A DNA stretch of 64,000 nt, from assembly GCA_933228895.1 (NCBI GenBank), contig OW121856.1, positions 110,459,027 to 110,523,026 on the forward strand. Reading direction: 5' to 3'. A model generated the notes under the pieces. The model was given only the letters and a program-made list of their open reading frames with translations, had not been told where the DNA came from and searched no databases. This document shows, piece after piece, positions 24,429-36,349 of the stretch. Source of the DNA: Platycnemis pennipes (taxonomy: Eukaryota > Arthropoda > Insecta > Odonata > Platycnemididae). The number at the start of each line of letters is the position of its first letter. Position 1 is the stretch's first letter. A program made the position numbers and the translations under genes.

Positions 24429-25369
24429 GTGGTGACGGAGATGTCACCTGAGGAGGTTTTGTCCTTGCTGATCACTAGGGGGCTGACTTATAGTCAGTAT
24501 AATACACTTAGAAGCTCCGTTCTTAGTCACGGACAGGAGTTGTATCCCCGATGCGGATTACCCCGATGGAATAGGTATAACCAAAAACATGTGCGAAGTG
24601 AATCTTCAATATTTATTCAATCACACGGTCTCACGGGTACTGTAGTGCGTATCTACAGCGCAAACCTCCAGCGATGAAGTTAATTGCACTTTAATATGCA
24701 AGTACGGAGTTGATGGAAGTTCGGGCCACGCTCAATATAAACAACTGTGGGAAAGAGCAGATTCGTTAGATGAATTTTTATTCGTGAAATCCCTAGTGCC
24801 TCTTACTTTGGTGAATGATTCTTCAGGTAAGAGATTCAAGCGTATCTATTTTATCTTTGGCTAATCCGCGTATAGAACAAACGGGCAATATTAATACTTT
24901 CCCTGTTTTAGCTGTGATTATCTGGGCAAATACGTGGCCGTCGTCCATCAGATTTTGCCGGCCCATTCGTCTTCAGTGGCTCATAGAGACGAAGGAAATT
25001 GTCAAGACAGAAAATAATTATTTGCAAAGGCAGATTGACGATTTATAAAATTGGATTTCGGGATGTTATTCATTTCCTATATGCCGACCACGGTCCATCT
25101 CATACATGGCGTGGATTTTTCGAAAGGGGCAATTCTTCCCTTATGCCAGCTATCCGAAGAGGCGATGGAGGCCCGCAATAAGGACGCCATGAAATTTCGA
25201 GAAAGATTCACGCGGAAACACTCCAGGACGGCCACCATTGAGGACCTATTCAAAAGACTTGATCACGTTCGATCCGTTGCTTTCCTCCACCATATCATTG
25301 ACTTCGAAGACTGATAGGAGGCTTCCGAAGGAATTACGAGAACTATTACTAATAGAAGACAAAGAAGAA
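24429..25369 (+). pseudogene. Transib transposase (RAG1-core-like), internally deleted
   Basis: Pieces in order: 24429-24670 encodes the N-terminal motif MSPEEVLSLLITRGLTYSQY. In a shifted frame, 24688-24826 encodes CKYGVDGSSGHAQYKQ, where the Asp of DGSSG fits the first catalytic Asp of the family. A GT-AG intron follows at 24827-24911. Then 24912-25046 encodes SSIRFCRPIRLQW and ETKEIVKTENNY. From ~25066, TTVHLIHGVDF, LSEEAMEARNKD and FTRKHSRTATIEDLF lead to a C-terminus near 25369. The normal middle, including the second Asp and zinc-binding residues (roughly 250 aa by family length), is absent between 25046 and 25066. With the frameshifts and stops, this protein cannot be made. Confidence 0.85.
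24827..24911 (+). other. Transposase intron (85 bp)
   Basis: The donor TCTTCAG|GTAAGAG and acceptor CCCTGTTTTAG|CTGTG flank the region. Removing it joins NDSS- to -VIIWANTWPSS in frame, which matches the order of motifs in Transib transposases. Without splicing, the frame meets a stop (GGCTAA). Confidence 0.75.
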
Positions 25370-28300
25370 GCATAGAATCAAACTGAGATGATGTTTACGA
25401 CTCGTCCGAGGACTAAGAATTTTTCTTGAAACGAACAATCGGCAAAGAAAGTTTGGTCAAAGGTGTTGTAGTGACGAATTCGTGGGGATGGGTGAGTGGT
25501 TAAGGAAAGGATAGGGAAAAGGCGATCGCATTGTCAGGAGCCCGCTACCAACCACCCTTTCCTTAACCGCTCCCTTGCTCACCCTTGCTAATCCCTCATT
25601 TGAACACCGCCGACCTAACTTCCTCTGCCGACCCTCCACCCTCCTTTCATTTTCTCCGGGTATTCCCTTCTTGCGTTTTTCCCTTCATTGGCGCAAACAG
25701 ACCTCTTCTCACCCTTATCTCTCTCTCAAGGAGCGTATCGGTACACGTACGAACAACCCACATCCTCTAACTGTTTCTTCGCTTTCTTAACCATTCCCAA
25801 ATATAAACATGGTGTGTGCTTTCAGAAATTTGTCAACTACCTGAAGAGGACTCGGTGAGTTAAAACTAAGGATGCTCTGAGGGTGAAAATCATTTGGGAT
25901 AATGATATTTATGTTCTTTTCAGTATCTTACAAGTAATGGCATTTCATTTATATTATTGAATTGATTTTATCGGTACTGACAATATCAAAATAAATTTAA
26001 GTCATTCTCGTTTATTGCCATCCTCTTTTCAAATTACTTTCTCTTTTTAAAACATAAGTAAGAGATGGCGCAGCAAATTCTATGCAAAACAACATCAGTT
26101 TCCAGTTTTGTTTAATATATTATTGACTAATCTAATTGTGTTTCATCTATATTACTTTACTTTCCGTCGAGAGCATTGCAATTTGACATTATTACATTGT
26201 GTGATCAGCATTGCGAAATAAAAATGCAAAACCACTGTAATCTCAAGTTTAAATTAATCCATCCCTCAAACCTAATGATCCAGTATCTCACTCTATACAA
26301 TGAGATGATAATGCGCAGAACAGAGCTTTTTGTAAACACTCATGAAATCATGCTTATTTTAAACAGAATTTTGAATTTCATTGTAAGAAGCTATAAATAA
26401 TGATATTATGAAAATGTTTCCCTTTAGGTAATCCTTAAAATTAAATATCAATTTTCATATATTGTCAGTTCCAAGTTACTTATAGGAGAGTATACACTAA
26501 TATCATTTCTGACGCATCAAAGAGTCAGATAACAAAAAACAACAACAAGTTGTAATTTGCCAAGCAGGCATGTTTTTTTTAAGACTGCACATTGTCATAA
26601 AACGTTCCGTTTTGCGCCACCCTTCCGGGTAGTAAAGGCGTAGGATGTAGTTCTGGGTGGAGCAGGAGAGGGTAAAGAAGGGAATCCCAAATGTTGCCTT
26701 TTTATGAAGAACATGCTGGGTACCTCGAGAACCGGCATTCTTGCTCAAGAGCTGAAAGACGTTCATAATTTTCAGCATGATTCCGAAAATTATCCAAATA
26801 AAAAAATTACCGCAGTTACGAGTGCACTAATCCATTCTCTAGAACCAATATCCTCGGAACATCTTCAGTATAGAATCTTTAGAAATCAGTGACAGCATGC
26901 AAAGCCTGAAAAAGTTAAATTCGAGGAGTTATTACCCACGCAACATGAAAAATCCAACGGAGTCTCGGTATTTCCAGGTGCCGCTGCGCGGAGCCGGGCC
27001 GCGACGCGCGATCGAAAAAATCGAGTTTATTCTCGGCGTCGCAAACTTATTTCAAATATTTTTACGGAATAACCTAGAAATATCTTCAATTTATACTCTG
27101 ATGAAGTATCCCAGAGACCATTTTCCGAATAAGGATTATATTGTCTACTTTATGTAAACTTTTGTCTAAAAAAAGGGTCCGCCATTTTGTGACGTAATAG
27201 CACTCAAATATAGGAAAAAATGTCTGAAACTTATGCATAGTATAGGCAAAGTACCCTGTTCACAATTGGCAATGTTTTTTATTCCATAAAAATCCTTAAA
27301 TTACTCCTATATCTGCTCAACTTTTAAGATTTTCGAAGAAAAATGAGAGCGGGCGCTTTTTTCGAAATTTGGTCGTGTTTGAGCCTCTGTATCTAAGTAA
27401 CGGGTAATACCTATGGAAAAGGTCTTACCATTCCATAATCAGCAATCATTTGTGTGTATGTGTGCCAAATTTCAAGACGTTATCTCATAAAAATCAGTTT
27501 TGGACTTTTGTCCGGCAAAATGCGATTTGGCCCCACTGTGCGACGGTTCAAAACACACCCTCCCTCGACTCAGTTTCTCACCATTGTTCATCACTGTTCT
27601 CTCTGTCAACTCACTTATTCCCATCCTCGTATTATCCCATTGCGTACTAAATGAGGTTTTTAATTTAGCTAATTAGTTTTCGTCAACATTTTCTCATCCA
27701 TTTTTTCCCTAATTGTTGGGAACATTACAAGAACAAAATTAGGCCTCTCAACTGAAGTTATATCGAGCATGTGACGAGAATTTGGGTAATTTTCACGCAT
27801 AAATAACTGATCTACATGGGCCATAATAGAGATGAGAGCTCATAAAAAAATTAGGGATGATTAGTATTCCTACCAAAAGATTCTGTCAACAGAGATGAGA
27901 AGGAGAGCATACATTTTTTTGCAAAATTGTTCCAAGTATTTGAGGGAAATTATGGCCAAGAAAAATTTTTGTAAATACGCTTTCATTCATCCTATAGTAT
28001 AAATCGCGTAACTTGGGTGTTTAAACATCATAGCTTATTTGAAAATGCTGGCATCAAACCACATACTCTGGGTCATTTCCGCATAAAAAAATCGAATTAA
28101 CTACGTTCCATATTGGTAAAAATTCGATAGGAGGCTATTTAAGTGATGTCTTTGATTCTAGGTGATATCCATACGAAATACACGTAGAGTTTCGATGGTT
28201 TTAACTCTTGTATTTCATTCACAAACTTAAATTAGAAATTATGATTTATTGCGATCGAGATAAGCACCAAAATAGGGAAAAATGAGCAAATATTCTCATT

Positions 28301-29502
28301 GTGATTATGGATTAATCTTTCCAAATCGAATTTTTGATAATGATTGTAAAACACGCAAAATTTGTATGAAGGTGCTTCTAACAGTAGAAAATTCTTGGTA
28401 AATATATTTTGTAGCATAGAAAGAGATTTTGCGTAAAATGCAAGAAAGCAAAACAAATATAAATGGATATCGAAGAGACATTTATTGATAGTCCTGATGA
28501 CATAAAATATAGTAAGTAATATTACTTTATAAAATACTATCAAATTTTAAAATCTTGAAAGATATTGGTGCTTGCATTTTATTTAAAAAAAATATAATTT
28601 CGCAATTGTTATAATTCTGTTTTTTTTCCTTTAGTTACCTCAAATTATTATAATTAAATGCCACCTATTAAAGCTACTTGTACAACCGCATTTCTGAGAA
28701 AAAAAGAGAAATGTGCGAAAGGGGAAAGGGAATTTCGCCAGAAACAAGAGTTTTAAGGGAGAGGGAGAGATGGAATCCCTGTCGACATCCTCCACTACTG
28801 TGGGAAATTATTTGGATTAGATGTCAGAATCGAAAATGTACGTCACCATGAATGGTCGGAGCAGCCAGAAACGGTCGGTGTAAGCAGAAAAGGAATCATA
28901 GATAACAGTGAAGTAGGAATATGAAAGTGAAGAACAACGGGGAATACAATATGGAAAATAAAAGTCGCAAACTTTGACAATTTAATTAGTATTTAGCTTC
29001 ACATCTCTGTCGTGCCTCAAATAAAAACAACGCAATTCCCTCGCATTTAGTTATTCATTCAAACGAAGACCAAATCTATCGAGTGTCCATCATCTGATAT
29101 CCTTGCTCAATAACTGTCTAACCTGTCATTTTTAGGAGATGGATGCTGTTAATTTTGCAAAACCGAAATGACACATTCGAAAGTAGAAATGAAATATTCA
29201 AATTCATTTTTGAATCCGATTTTTCAAATGTCAATTTCTAGCTTACCCTCAGTCTCCAAGCGTAATCCGCGTGCATTATTCAGCCTTCACTGTTGTTCTC
29301 CACAGCAATCAATCAGGTGTCATCTGCGTTGCCACGGCCCCAAAACACTCAGCGAATGGACCGCAAGCAATGACGACCGACATCCCCGTATGAACTCACG
29401 GTCATTCGCTCATTTGCGCGATTGCTGATTGAGGGCACGACGGTATTAGCCTCCACGGAAATAACGCAGGCCCTGCCGTTGCGTAGCGTCCGCAGGCGAT
29501 TG

Positions 29503-30423
29503 TGACGTCACCGACCTAGGCTCGCCGACATCAGAGGAAAGAATAGCGTCGTCATTCTGGTTGCATCCACGAAAAGAAACTGAACACGAGAGCCGTTCAC
29601 GGGAGCCGTTCGGGAAAGAATCGGTCGGGAATGGAATGCGGAATACGCATGAAATTTGTGTCTCGTACGTTATTGATGATGTGCTACTCGATACACCAAG
29701 TGTTCTCACAACTTTAAAAACAGAAGCCAAAATTTTCTTTGCCAGCCTAAAGAATCATCAAATCTTTTAAAAATTGACGAAAATCACGTGAGTAGAAACG
29801 CTGACGTCACTGCACGGTATAGTTCAACATTGCTACGGGAGGAGGCGTTAATTTTAGAAGAAAACGCAGCGAGTGCATTGTCAAGAGGTTTTCAACCGTC
29901 TCTTGAACGAAACAATGACTGAAAAGGGATTTAAAAAAAGGAAAATCCGACAATTTGCCTTTTTCTACTTCCTTCACGGCGGCTGCTTTCTTAAAACACA
30001 ACGAATGCTTTGTCGCAGCAGAGATTCAACAGACTGTCGGAGGTGTCATATACTTATTTTATAGACGATTTTCTCGCTACCATCATTAGGTACTAATTAA
30101 ATTAAAAATCGAATGACATTAGTTTAATGCATTAATCAAATGAGATAAATACATATTTTTTGGCCAAATATTCATTAAACAACTTACCTCCACGCACACA
30201 ATTTAAAATACGTCCATGATTATAACGTGCCGTGACGTCATGCCTTGGATACACGATGACGTCGGTTTTTTTTTAAGCTGCCAAAACAGTTCAATTTTTA
30301 CAGAGTGATATCTTTATAACACAATTTATTTTTCAGAAAAATTTTCGCCAAGCACATTTTAGCTAATAACCTTCTCATTCAAAGAGCTATAAAAAATAGT
30401 GCATGTTCCCTATCATGACGTCA
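29503..30423. promoter_or_regulatory. Cluster of TGACGTCA (CRE/ATF) palindromes
   Basis: Exact TGACGTCA occurs at 29503-29510, 29802-29809, 30233-30240 and 30416-30423, plus TGACGTCG at 30257-30264. This 8-mer is the full cAMP-response element bound by CREB/ATF bZIP dimers. Four exact copies in 921 bp is far above chance. No coding start was identified beside it, so a promoter or enhancer role is inference. Confidence 0.45.
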
Positions 30424-32417
30424 CGACCCCTCCAAATCCAGAGATAATGACAGTCCAGCGAAAATTGGGATTTGCGGAGTTGGCGAGATCGTTGCGTCAT
30501 TTTTATTTCGCCGACGACTCACGAGCGAATGAGGGCGCCACCACTCAATCAGGCACTCGATTGCATATCGCACTGCTGCGGCCGTTAAGTGAATGCGAGA
30601 CTTATTTGTCCGTCTATTCGAGAGGAAATGCGACAGAATTGCAGCAATGCAAGCAGCATCGAAGTCACCGCCAGCAATCTCTCATTTGGCCCGAGGCGCA
30701 TCACTAACGGTCGGGAATCGACCCGACAATCGACCAGTAAGCCCATTCAATCCGATGGTCGCAAGGACGCTTGATGCATTGTCGTCAGCAGATCATTTCC
30801 GACCGATCGAATGAGTCGGCAGTCAAATGCTTCCACTGGAACGGAGAGTAGGATGCACGAAAAGGTTGCGACTTCGCGCGATAATTTTAATCACAACACA
30901 GGTTTCTCTCATCAACCGCGCGGTCCTTGCTTCAAGCACCACTTAATTCAACTGAGGGATATTTCCCTAGCGAATCCGAGGTTTTGACCAACCTAATGTC
31001 ACGTGACATTGTCAACCTTGCAAAGTTCGCTGGAAATGTGACCACCGAACTCACTGGAATAGGCTTCATTATAGAGTGGCTGCAGTCAATTATATTACGA
31101 TGTCATTTTGTCGTACCGAAACACAAGTGAGGAGGTTTCTTTCCCCTCTCCAACCCAGCGTGGTCCCACACGATCCTAATGGTTCCTTGCATGATTCACC
31201 TGCACTCACAAGCCAGTTTCGACACAATGCTACGCGGACTCCCGTATACCAGCCAAGTGACGAAAATTATAGCAAGGAAATCTGAACCAATAGAACAATT
31301 TCCACCAATAACGGATAATGTGTACAGCTAATAGCAAATGTGCTGCGGAAAAACACACATGAAATACTTCATTGAAATACTTCCTTCGAAGCACCCCATC
31401 ACTTTCATCGGCAACAAATCCAATTAAGTATTCAAAAAATTCCACAAAACAAATGCTGAATATATTTTTACACTCCCACAAACCTGGAAAAACCATTGTA
31501 AATGATCATTTAATTCCACAACGTCACGCCGGAAACCACCAACTTCTAGAAAAACCAATCAATAATTCCAAAGACAGACATAAAAGAAAACAGCAGAGTA
31601 CACGAAAACTTATGTGTTTCTTGTCCAGGCAAACATTCAAACCGGGAGGATTTTTGCTAACCAGATAGGTGAACGCAGAGAGAGCTTCAAAAACCAAGGA
31701 ATAACAACAAAGGTACCCGGAACAGTATTGTAGTTGTAGTATCAATGTAGTTGTCAAAGCAAAATTCTTCATATAGAAAGGAAAAGGAAGAAATCAGATT
31801 CCATGGAACAAATAGAAATTATTCAACGACAAGCCAGTAACACTCTCCTCCTTAACGAAATTTCATTTTCCACTTCACTCCAGCCCATAGCCTCTCACTA
31901 ACCCACCGAACTTAAAGCACACTTCCGACCCCACCTTTTTTCAAAAGAGACTTACTCAAGAGAGAAAGAGAGAGTACTTACTCAAAACCAAGACCCCGCA
32001 CCAATTAATCTCCCCGAAACTGGGACGAACATCGTGTGCACTTCGCCTCCCTCTCGGGAACGCCCAAAACACACCCTTCCCTTTCAACCCCCGTCAATCC
32101 CACCCTGTAAAAACGACCAAGTAAGGACATCAGCAACACTTGGAAAAAAAGAGCCCTAAGAAGGACACCGCCGGACTGCACACACAAATCTCAACTCCTC
32201 CACGAACACCCGAACTCTTCCCAGATGCAACCACAGCAAATGACTGAACCTCTGCCGCCTATCTCTTAAACGGCTAGTTCTTCCTTTAGAACGGTGGAAA
32301 TTGTCAAAGTTATCACTTATATGGAGCAGTTTCCCTAAATGATCTGTATTACACACGATACTGTAAAATGTAGATTTAGCCAGCCGACAACATCAAATCA
32401 TTCCGTGAGGGAAAAAA

Positions 32418-32579
32418 ATGCAATGGTTGGTGGACACAATGTGGAGGATTGAGCAAGAGATTGAGCATGGGCTTCTCGAAGAGCAGAGAGAAGACTGGAA
32501 TAAATGTCTGGATTATGAACAGAAACAGCGGCAGTGGCGGGACTATCTTTGGAGCAAGTATTTCAGATCCTTAGAATAG
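32418..32579 (+). CDS. Candidate small ORF, 53 aa, unknown
   Basis: The ATG is preceded by AAAAAA (A at -3), with an in-frame TGA just upstream. The 53-residue product is highly charged and rich in Trp, Glu and Gln (QREDWNKCLDYEQKQRQWRD in the middle), and would form an amphipathic helix or coiled coil. No signal peptide, no relative recognised. It may be an exon remnant or chance. Confidence 0.22.
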   Translation: MQWLVDTMWRIEQEIEHGLLEEQREDWNKCLDYEQKQRQWRDYLWSKYFRSLE

Positions 32580-33384
32580 TAGAAAGGAGTCGGAACATAA
32601 GACGATGAATTTCAATTGCCAAGAAATATTTCGCTAAGAAGTGGGGATTGATTGACGAGGGCCTCTCGTGGTAGGCATATTAATGAAAGATAATGTAAAG
32701 CTATAGCGCGTAGACTTTGGTATGTTGGTTCAGAAGCCTGAAGCGCGCGGCTTAAGGGTCAGCGGAAATGTCAGGTGTGAATGGGGGGATGTTTGAATGA
32801 GGCGTGGGCGGGCAGAAGGCAAAGGTTGAGGGAAAGGAACGCAACGGAGGAAGTGCTCGCTAAAACAGGCGGCAGGATGATAGAATGGCCGGATTCGGAA
32901 AGGAGAAGTGTTCCAGAATGATACGAGGGCAAGCTGTGCAGGTGAATACGACGGGGAAGAGGAGAATAAGGGGAACATACTAGGTGGGTATTCGATTGCT
33001 AATACGTGCTCCGGCTATGAAGGGAGGAAGAGATCAAGGTGTGAGGGAGAGGAGACGGACCGATCAATGTTGATTGAATAATATGGATGATAGCTTGATT
33101 ACTCCTTATAATAAAACCTACACATACGAATCTGCAGGCACTTTAAGTTGGTGCAATAACACCGGAATTTGAGACCCTTGATAGAGCAGTCATTGCAGAT
33201 ACATTAATGGAGAATGTTGTCACTGAGACTACCATGGCGAGAATATTCTTCCGTGACACACACTGTCTTATTCTGGATGTTTACCGAAATGAATAAAGAA
33301 CCGTTTCGCGCATTCGAGGCCGAAATGAATTGCACCGACTACAAATACTTCGAGAACACCAGTGCACTAAAATTGATTCGATCA

Positions 33385-33793
33385 CAAATCCCATCATCAC
33401 CATCAGTATTTCATTCCTAGGATTGGTTCACAGCAGCCCTCCATTCTATGTAGCCTATTCAGTGTTCATTTGCGCCCTTCTCTTTCACTTCCTTCTTCAT
33501 ATTTGCACACTTGTCCCTTGGTCTTCCTCGGCGGTGCCTTTCCTTCAATCTTCTACTACATTTCTTACCAACCCATTGTGTCTCAAGGTATGTGCAATCC
33601 GTCCGGTTCTCCTTTGCCTTTGGAGTTCTCCATAGCGTCCTTCTGTAACCCTCTCCCCTCTCACCTTTATCTATCCTTCGTCCGGGTAGCTCATATATCC
33701 TTGCCTTCCACACACACTCTTACAACACATACACATAAATAACAGGCATTAAGATATTTCAGTTGATAAAAGAACACTACTTATGTTGTTCAT
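33385..33793 (-). mobile_element. LINE 3' end of a second lineage (ATGATG-tail type)
   Basis: Minus-strand sequence ending (plus left end) in CATCATCACCATCAG, a GATGAT-type tail. The minus frame encodes RHRRGRPRDKCANMKKEVKE and then IEWRAAVNQS, the same C-terminal layout (GRP...ME..VKDVKEK...EW.AA.NQS) as the fragment at 54627-54840. The ORF ends just before the tail. Upstream on the minus strand it runs into the hairpin at 33645-33970. Confidence 0.6.
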
Positions 33794-33970
33794 GCACAAG
33801 AGAAACTTTTAATTCTTTTAAATGAACAACATAAGTAGTGTTCTTTTATCAACTGAAATATCTTAATGTCTGTTATTTATGTGTATGTGTTGTAAGAGTG
33901 TGTGTGGAAGGCAAGGATAACTGAGCTACCCGGACGAAGGATAGATAAAGGTGAGAGGGGAGAGGGTCAC
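33645..33970. repeat. Long hairpin: 149-bp inverted arms, 28-nt loop
   Basis: Arms 33645-33793 and 33822-33970 are near-perfect reverse complements with only a few mismatches or indels (for example CTCATATATCC against GGATAACTGAG). The left arm is part of the LINE fragment, so the right arm is an inverted duplication of LINE sequence. The loop (33794-33821) is unique. A fold-back or template-switch event during reverse transcription or repair would produce this. Confidence 0.85.
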
Positions 33971-34435
33971 ATCCTATTATCCATATTATCACGAATATAA
34001 GATCAGAAATAAGCTACTCCGCCATAGATACAGCTCTACTGCCATCCTGCATGTGGACAACTATTGATTTTGAATTCAGACATGACACATCTTAGTAACA
34101 CCAGATTTTCTTATCACGATGCAATACATTATCACTTCATGTTTGTTGACGATTCACCCCCTGCCGCCCACCCCAACTCTCATCTCATCTCCAGTTTTCA
34201 AGTCTGTACCCGAACGCATAGGATTCGCTTAAGATCGGAAGGAAAAGGGTGGGAATGGAAGAGTGGTGAGGAGGAGGAGGGAGAGAAACCCGGCATTACC
34301 CTTTTCTTAACGAAAGGGCTTCTAGTGGACCACAGCCTAACGGCCCAACCGACGGACAGAGTATTGTACTCGAATGAACTCCACAAAGTACTGAAGTAGA
34401 GACCGGTTCACTTATGAAACATCCTCCGGGGTACA
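33971..34435. other. Intergenic, no gene recognised
   Basis: A GATTCACCCCCTGCCGCCCACCCC stretch near 34150 resembles the conserved LINE 3' UTR block (CACCCCCTGCCACACACC), so an eroded LINE tail may be present. Nothing else is seen. Confidence 0.4.
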
Positions 34436-34919
34436 GGAGAATCAAAAGATGAATTAGGTTGGTATTTATTACCAGATCGTAGGTTAAAGTACAGGTTACA
34501 TTATTGCAGGAATTTATAACGAACAGGTTTACTGAATATGTTAGATGTAGGTATAATAGAAGAATCCTGCGTATTTTGCTAGATTCAACCAGATAAATAA
34601 GATTAGAGACATAGATTTTCGTGCCGATTGATTCAAAATGTCATTTTTCCCCGTGTTATAAAGGAACACAAAGCATAGCAAAGCAAATGGATATGTAGTT
34701 GAAATATTGTTAGTCTATAGTGCATAATGCAAGTATTAACAGCCAATAATCCCTTTATCATAAGGTAGATTCTAACTACATAGCTGCATGTGACGCTATA
34801 ATGTAGTATGTCTCCGTTACATATCCTAGTTGCATGCCAATAGTTCACGTTTGGTGGTGATCTTCACTCCCTGCCACACACCCTCGCGGTGGCTTGCGGG
34901 GTAATGCGCAGATGTCGAT
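34436..34919 (+). mobile_element. LINE 3' end (family A), degenerate
   Basis: Homologous to the end of the LINE at 19003: TTACCAGATCGTAGGTTAAAG, then CCAGATAAATAAGATTAGAGA, then the 3' UTR and the CACTCCCTGCCACACACC block at 34866, ending GCAGATGTCGATT. The frame is broken by several indels. Confidence 0.78.
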
Positions 34920-35717
34920 TCGAACCCGGGTCCCCCGAGTGAGAGGCCAGAACTCTACAGAACCCCGGACTGAAGAAGCTACGACGACGGTTCCCCCTGG
35001 AGGGGAGAGACGACGAGCGGATAAAAAAAATAAAGGCTGACGGACGATTAATTCGAAGCGAAAGGTAGGGACACCACGCCCCCCTCTAGCGGGAAGTCCC
35101 CGAAACAAAGTGAGCGCCGAGGGTGACTAATCGACTCCCACCCCCTCCTCCATCGAGAGGGGGGAGGGAGGGAGGGAGAAAGGGTACCGGCGTTGCACCC
35201 TTCGGGATCCATACAAGAGCATGGAATCCCACACACACACAGACACGCATACGCGCACGTGCCGTTTCACAAGGAGGTACAACGCGGGCATTGTCCCGGT
35301 TCATTGCCCCAATTACTTTAATTTAAAACTCACAATTGCAGATGAGTAACACGGTGGAATTGCCGCAATATAAAACGCCGTTTTGACGCTATATAGGCAA
35401 GAGTGAGAAAAAAGAGAGTTCGTTTAATATTCCTGATTGGCGAGAATCGATTCTCGGCGAGGAATCGATTGTAGTTACGTGAATCCATCTACCGCCACGA
35501 ATGAGTGAGTGGTTACCCGACGCTGGTGAAACCAGTTGAATCACTCCGCTACGCTTCCCCGCCGATCACGCGAGAAGCAACGGATAACAGGGTCGAACCT
35601 CGTTTTCACCTGGCCAGCGACGATATTGCAAATTATCGTGTCCTTATATCGAACTAAGAAAGAAGTAAACAAACTATATTTATCTATTTACTCACCACGT
35701 ATACTTTGGCGCTGCTG
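34920..35717. other. Intergenic, no gene recognised
   Basis: GC-rich between 34950 and 35290, with a G-rich run near 35160 and a short ACAC run near 35230. No exon supported. Confidence 0.45.
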
Positions 35718-36263
35718 ATGCCTAATAGAGGAACTACGATATTAATTACTACCAGAATGGAGATTAACATTTAGACCACACCATCAAAGTGAGTTCGAAT
35801 CTGTTTAGTTTACAGATTAAGTTCCATGTATATTGCGTATTGCGCTAGATTCCACCAGATAAATGAGATTAGAGAGATAGATTGCCTTACCAATGGATTT
35901 CGTCATTTTTCCCGCGTACCATAAGAGAACACAATAGGCAGCATATTGAGTGGCTAAGCAGGTAAAAAATTGTTGGAGTATTGTCTAGTACATCGAGCAA
36001 ATTTTAATATTACTAATCTATGCATGCTAGGGAAATACAGATAAATCTATTTACTGAAAATATTTCAAACCAGTAATCACTTCGTAATCACACATGACAT
36101 AGTAGACACTAACCATCTAGTTGCACGCAACTCCTACACGTAACTTGTATCGGTGTAGCAGTATCACTATAGCTCATAGTTGCATGTCAGTAGCGCATGT
36201 ATCGTGATTTTCACCCCCTGCCACACATCCTCGCGGAGGCTAGCCTGGTACTAGGTAGATGTA
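35718..36263 (+). mobile_element. LINE 3' end (family A), degenerate
   Basis: Recognisable segments: codons around ACCAGAATGGAGATTAACA (SERRLK), CACCAGATAAATGAGATTAGA, the 3' UTR, and CACCCCCTGCCACACATCC at 36213, ending GTAGATGTATA at 36263. Multiple frameshifts. Confidence 0.78.
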
Positions 36264-36349
36264 TACATTGTCAACAGCCAACCAGAGAATACTTGATAGA
36301 ATATAATTATCATGATATTTCTGCTTGCTATTCTCTATCTTCTATTTAC

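Larger units (their letters stand above)
23562..27540. mobile_element. Transib DNA transposon with long terminal inverted repeats (3979 bp)
   Basis: The element is flanked by a perfect 5-bp duplication, CGACG (23557-23561 and 27541-27545), matching the CGNCG preference of Transib. Both ends begin CACAGTG, identical to the V(D)J recombination heptamer. After a 22-bp gap comes ACAAAAGTC, matching 7 of 9 positions of the RSS nonamer. The terminal inverted repeats are long (23562-24364 and 26777-27540), nearly identical except at the inner ends, and each contains the same 86-codon open frame. The interior carries a broken transposase (24429-25369) and ~1.4 kb of AT-rich sequence. The classification rests on ends, duplication and protein motifs together. 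Confidence 0.9.
27546..33384. other. Long region without a recognised gene
   Basis: 5.8 kb. 27650-29150 is AT-rich and empty. 29250-30850 is more GC- and CpG-rich and contains five CRE-like palindromes (listed separately), which could mark a promoter, but no exon is supported. 31200-32300 is mixed. 32740-33060 is purine-rich on plus. The single small ORF at 32418-32579 is listed separately. No transposon ends were recognised. Confidence 0.45.
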
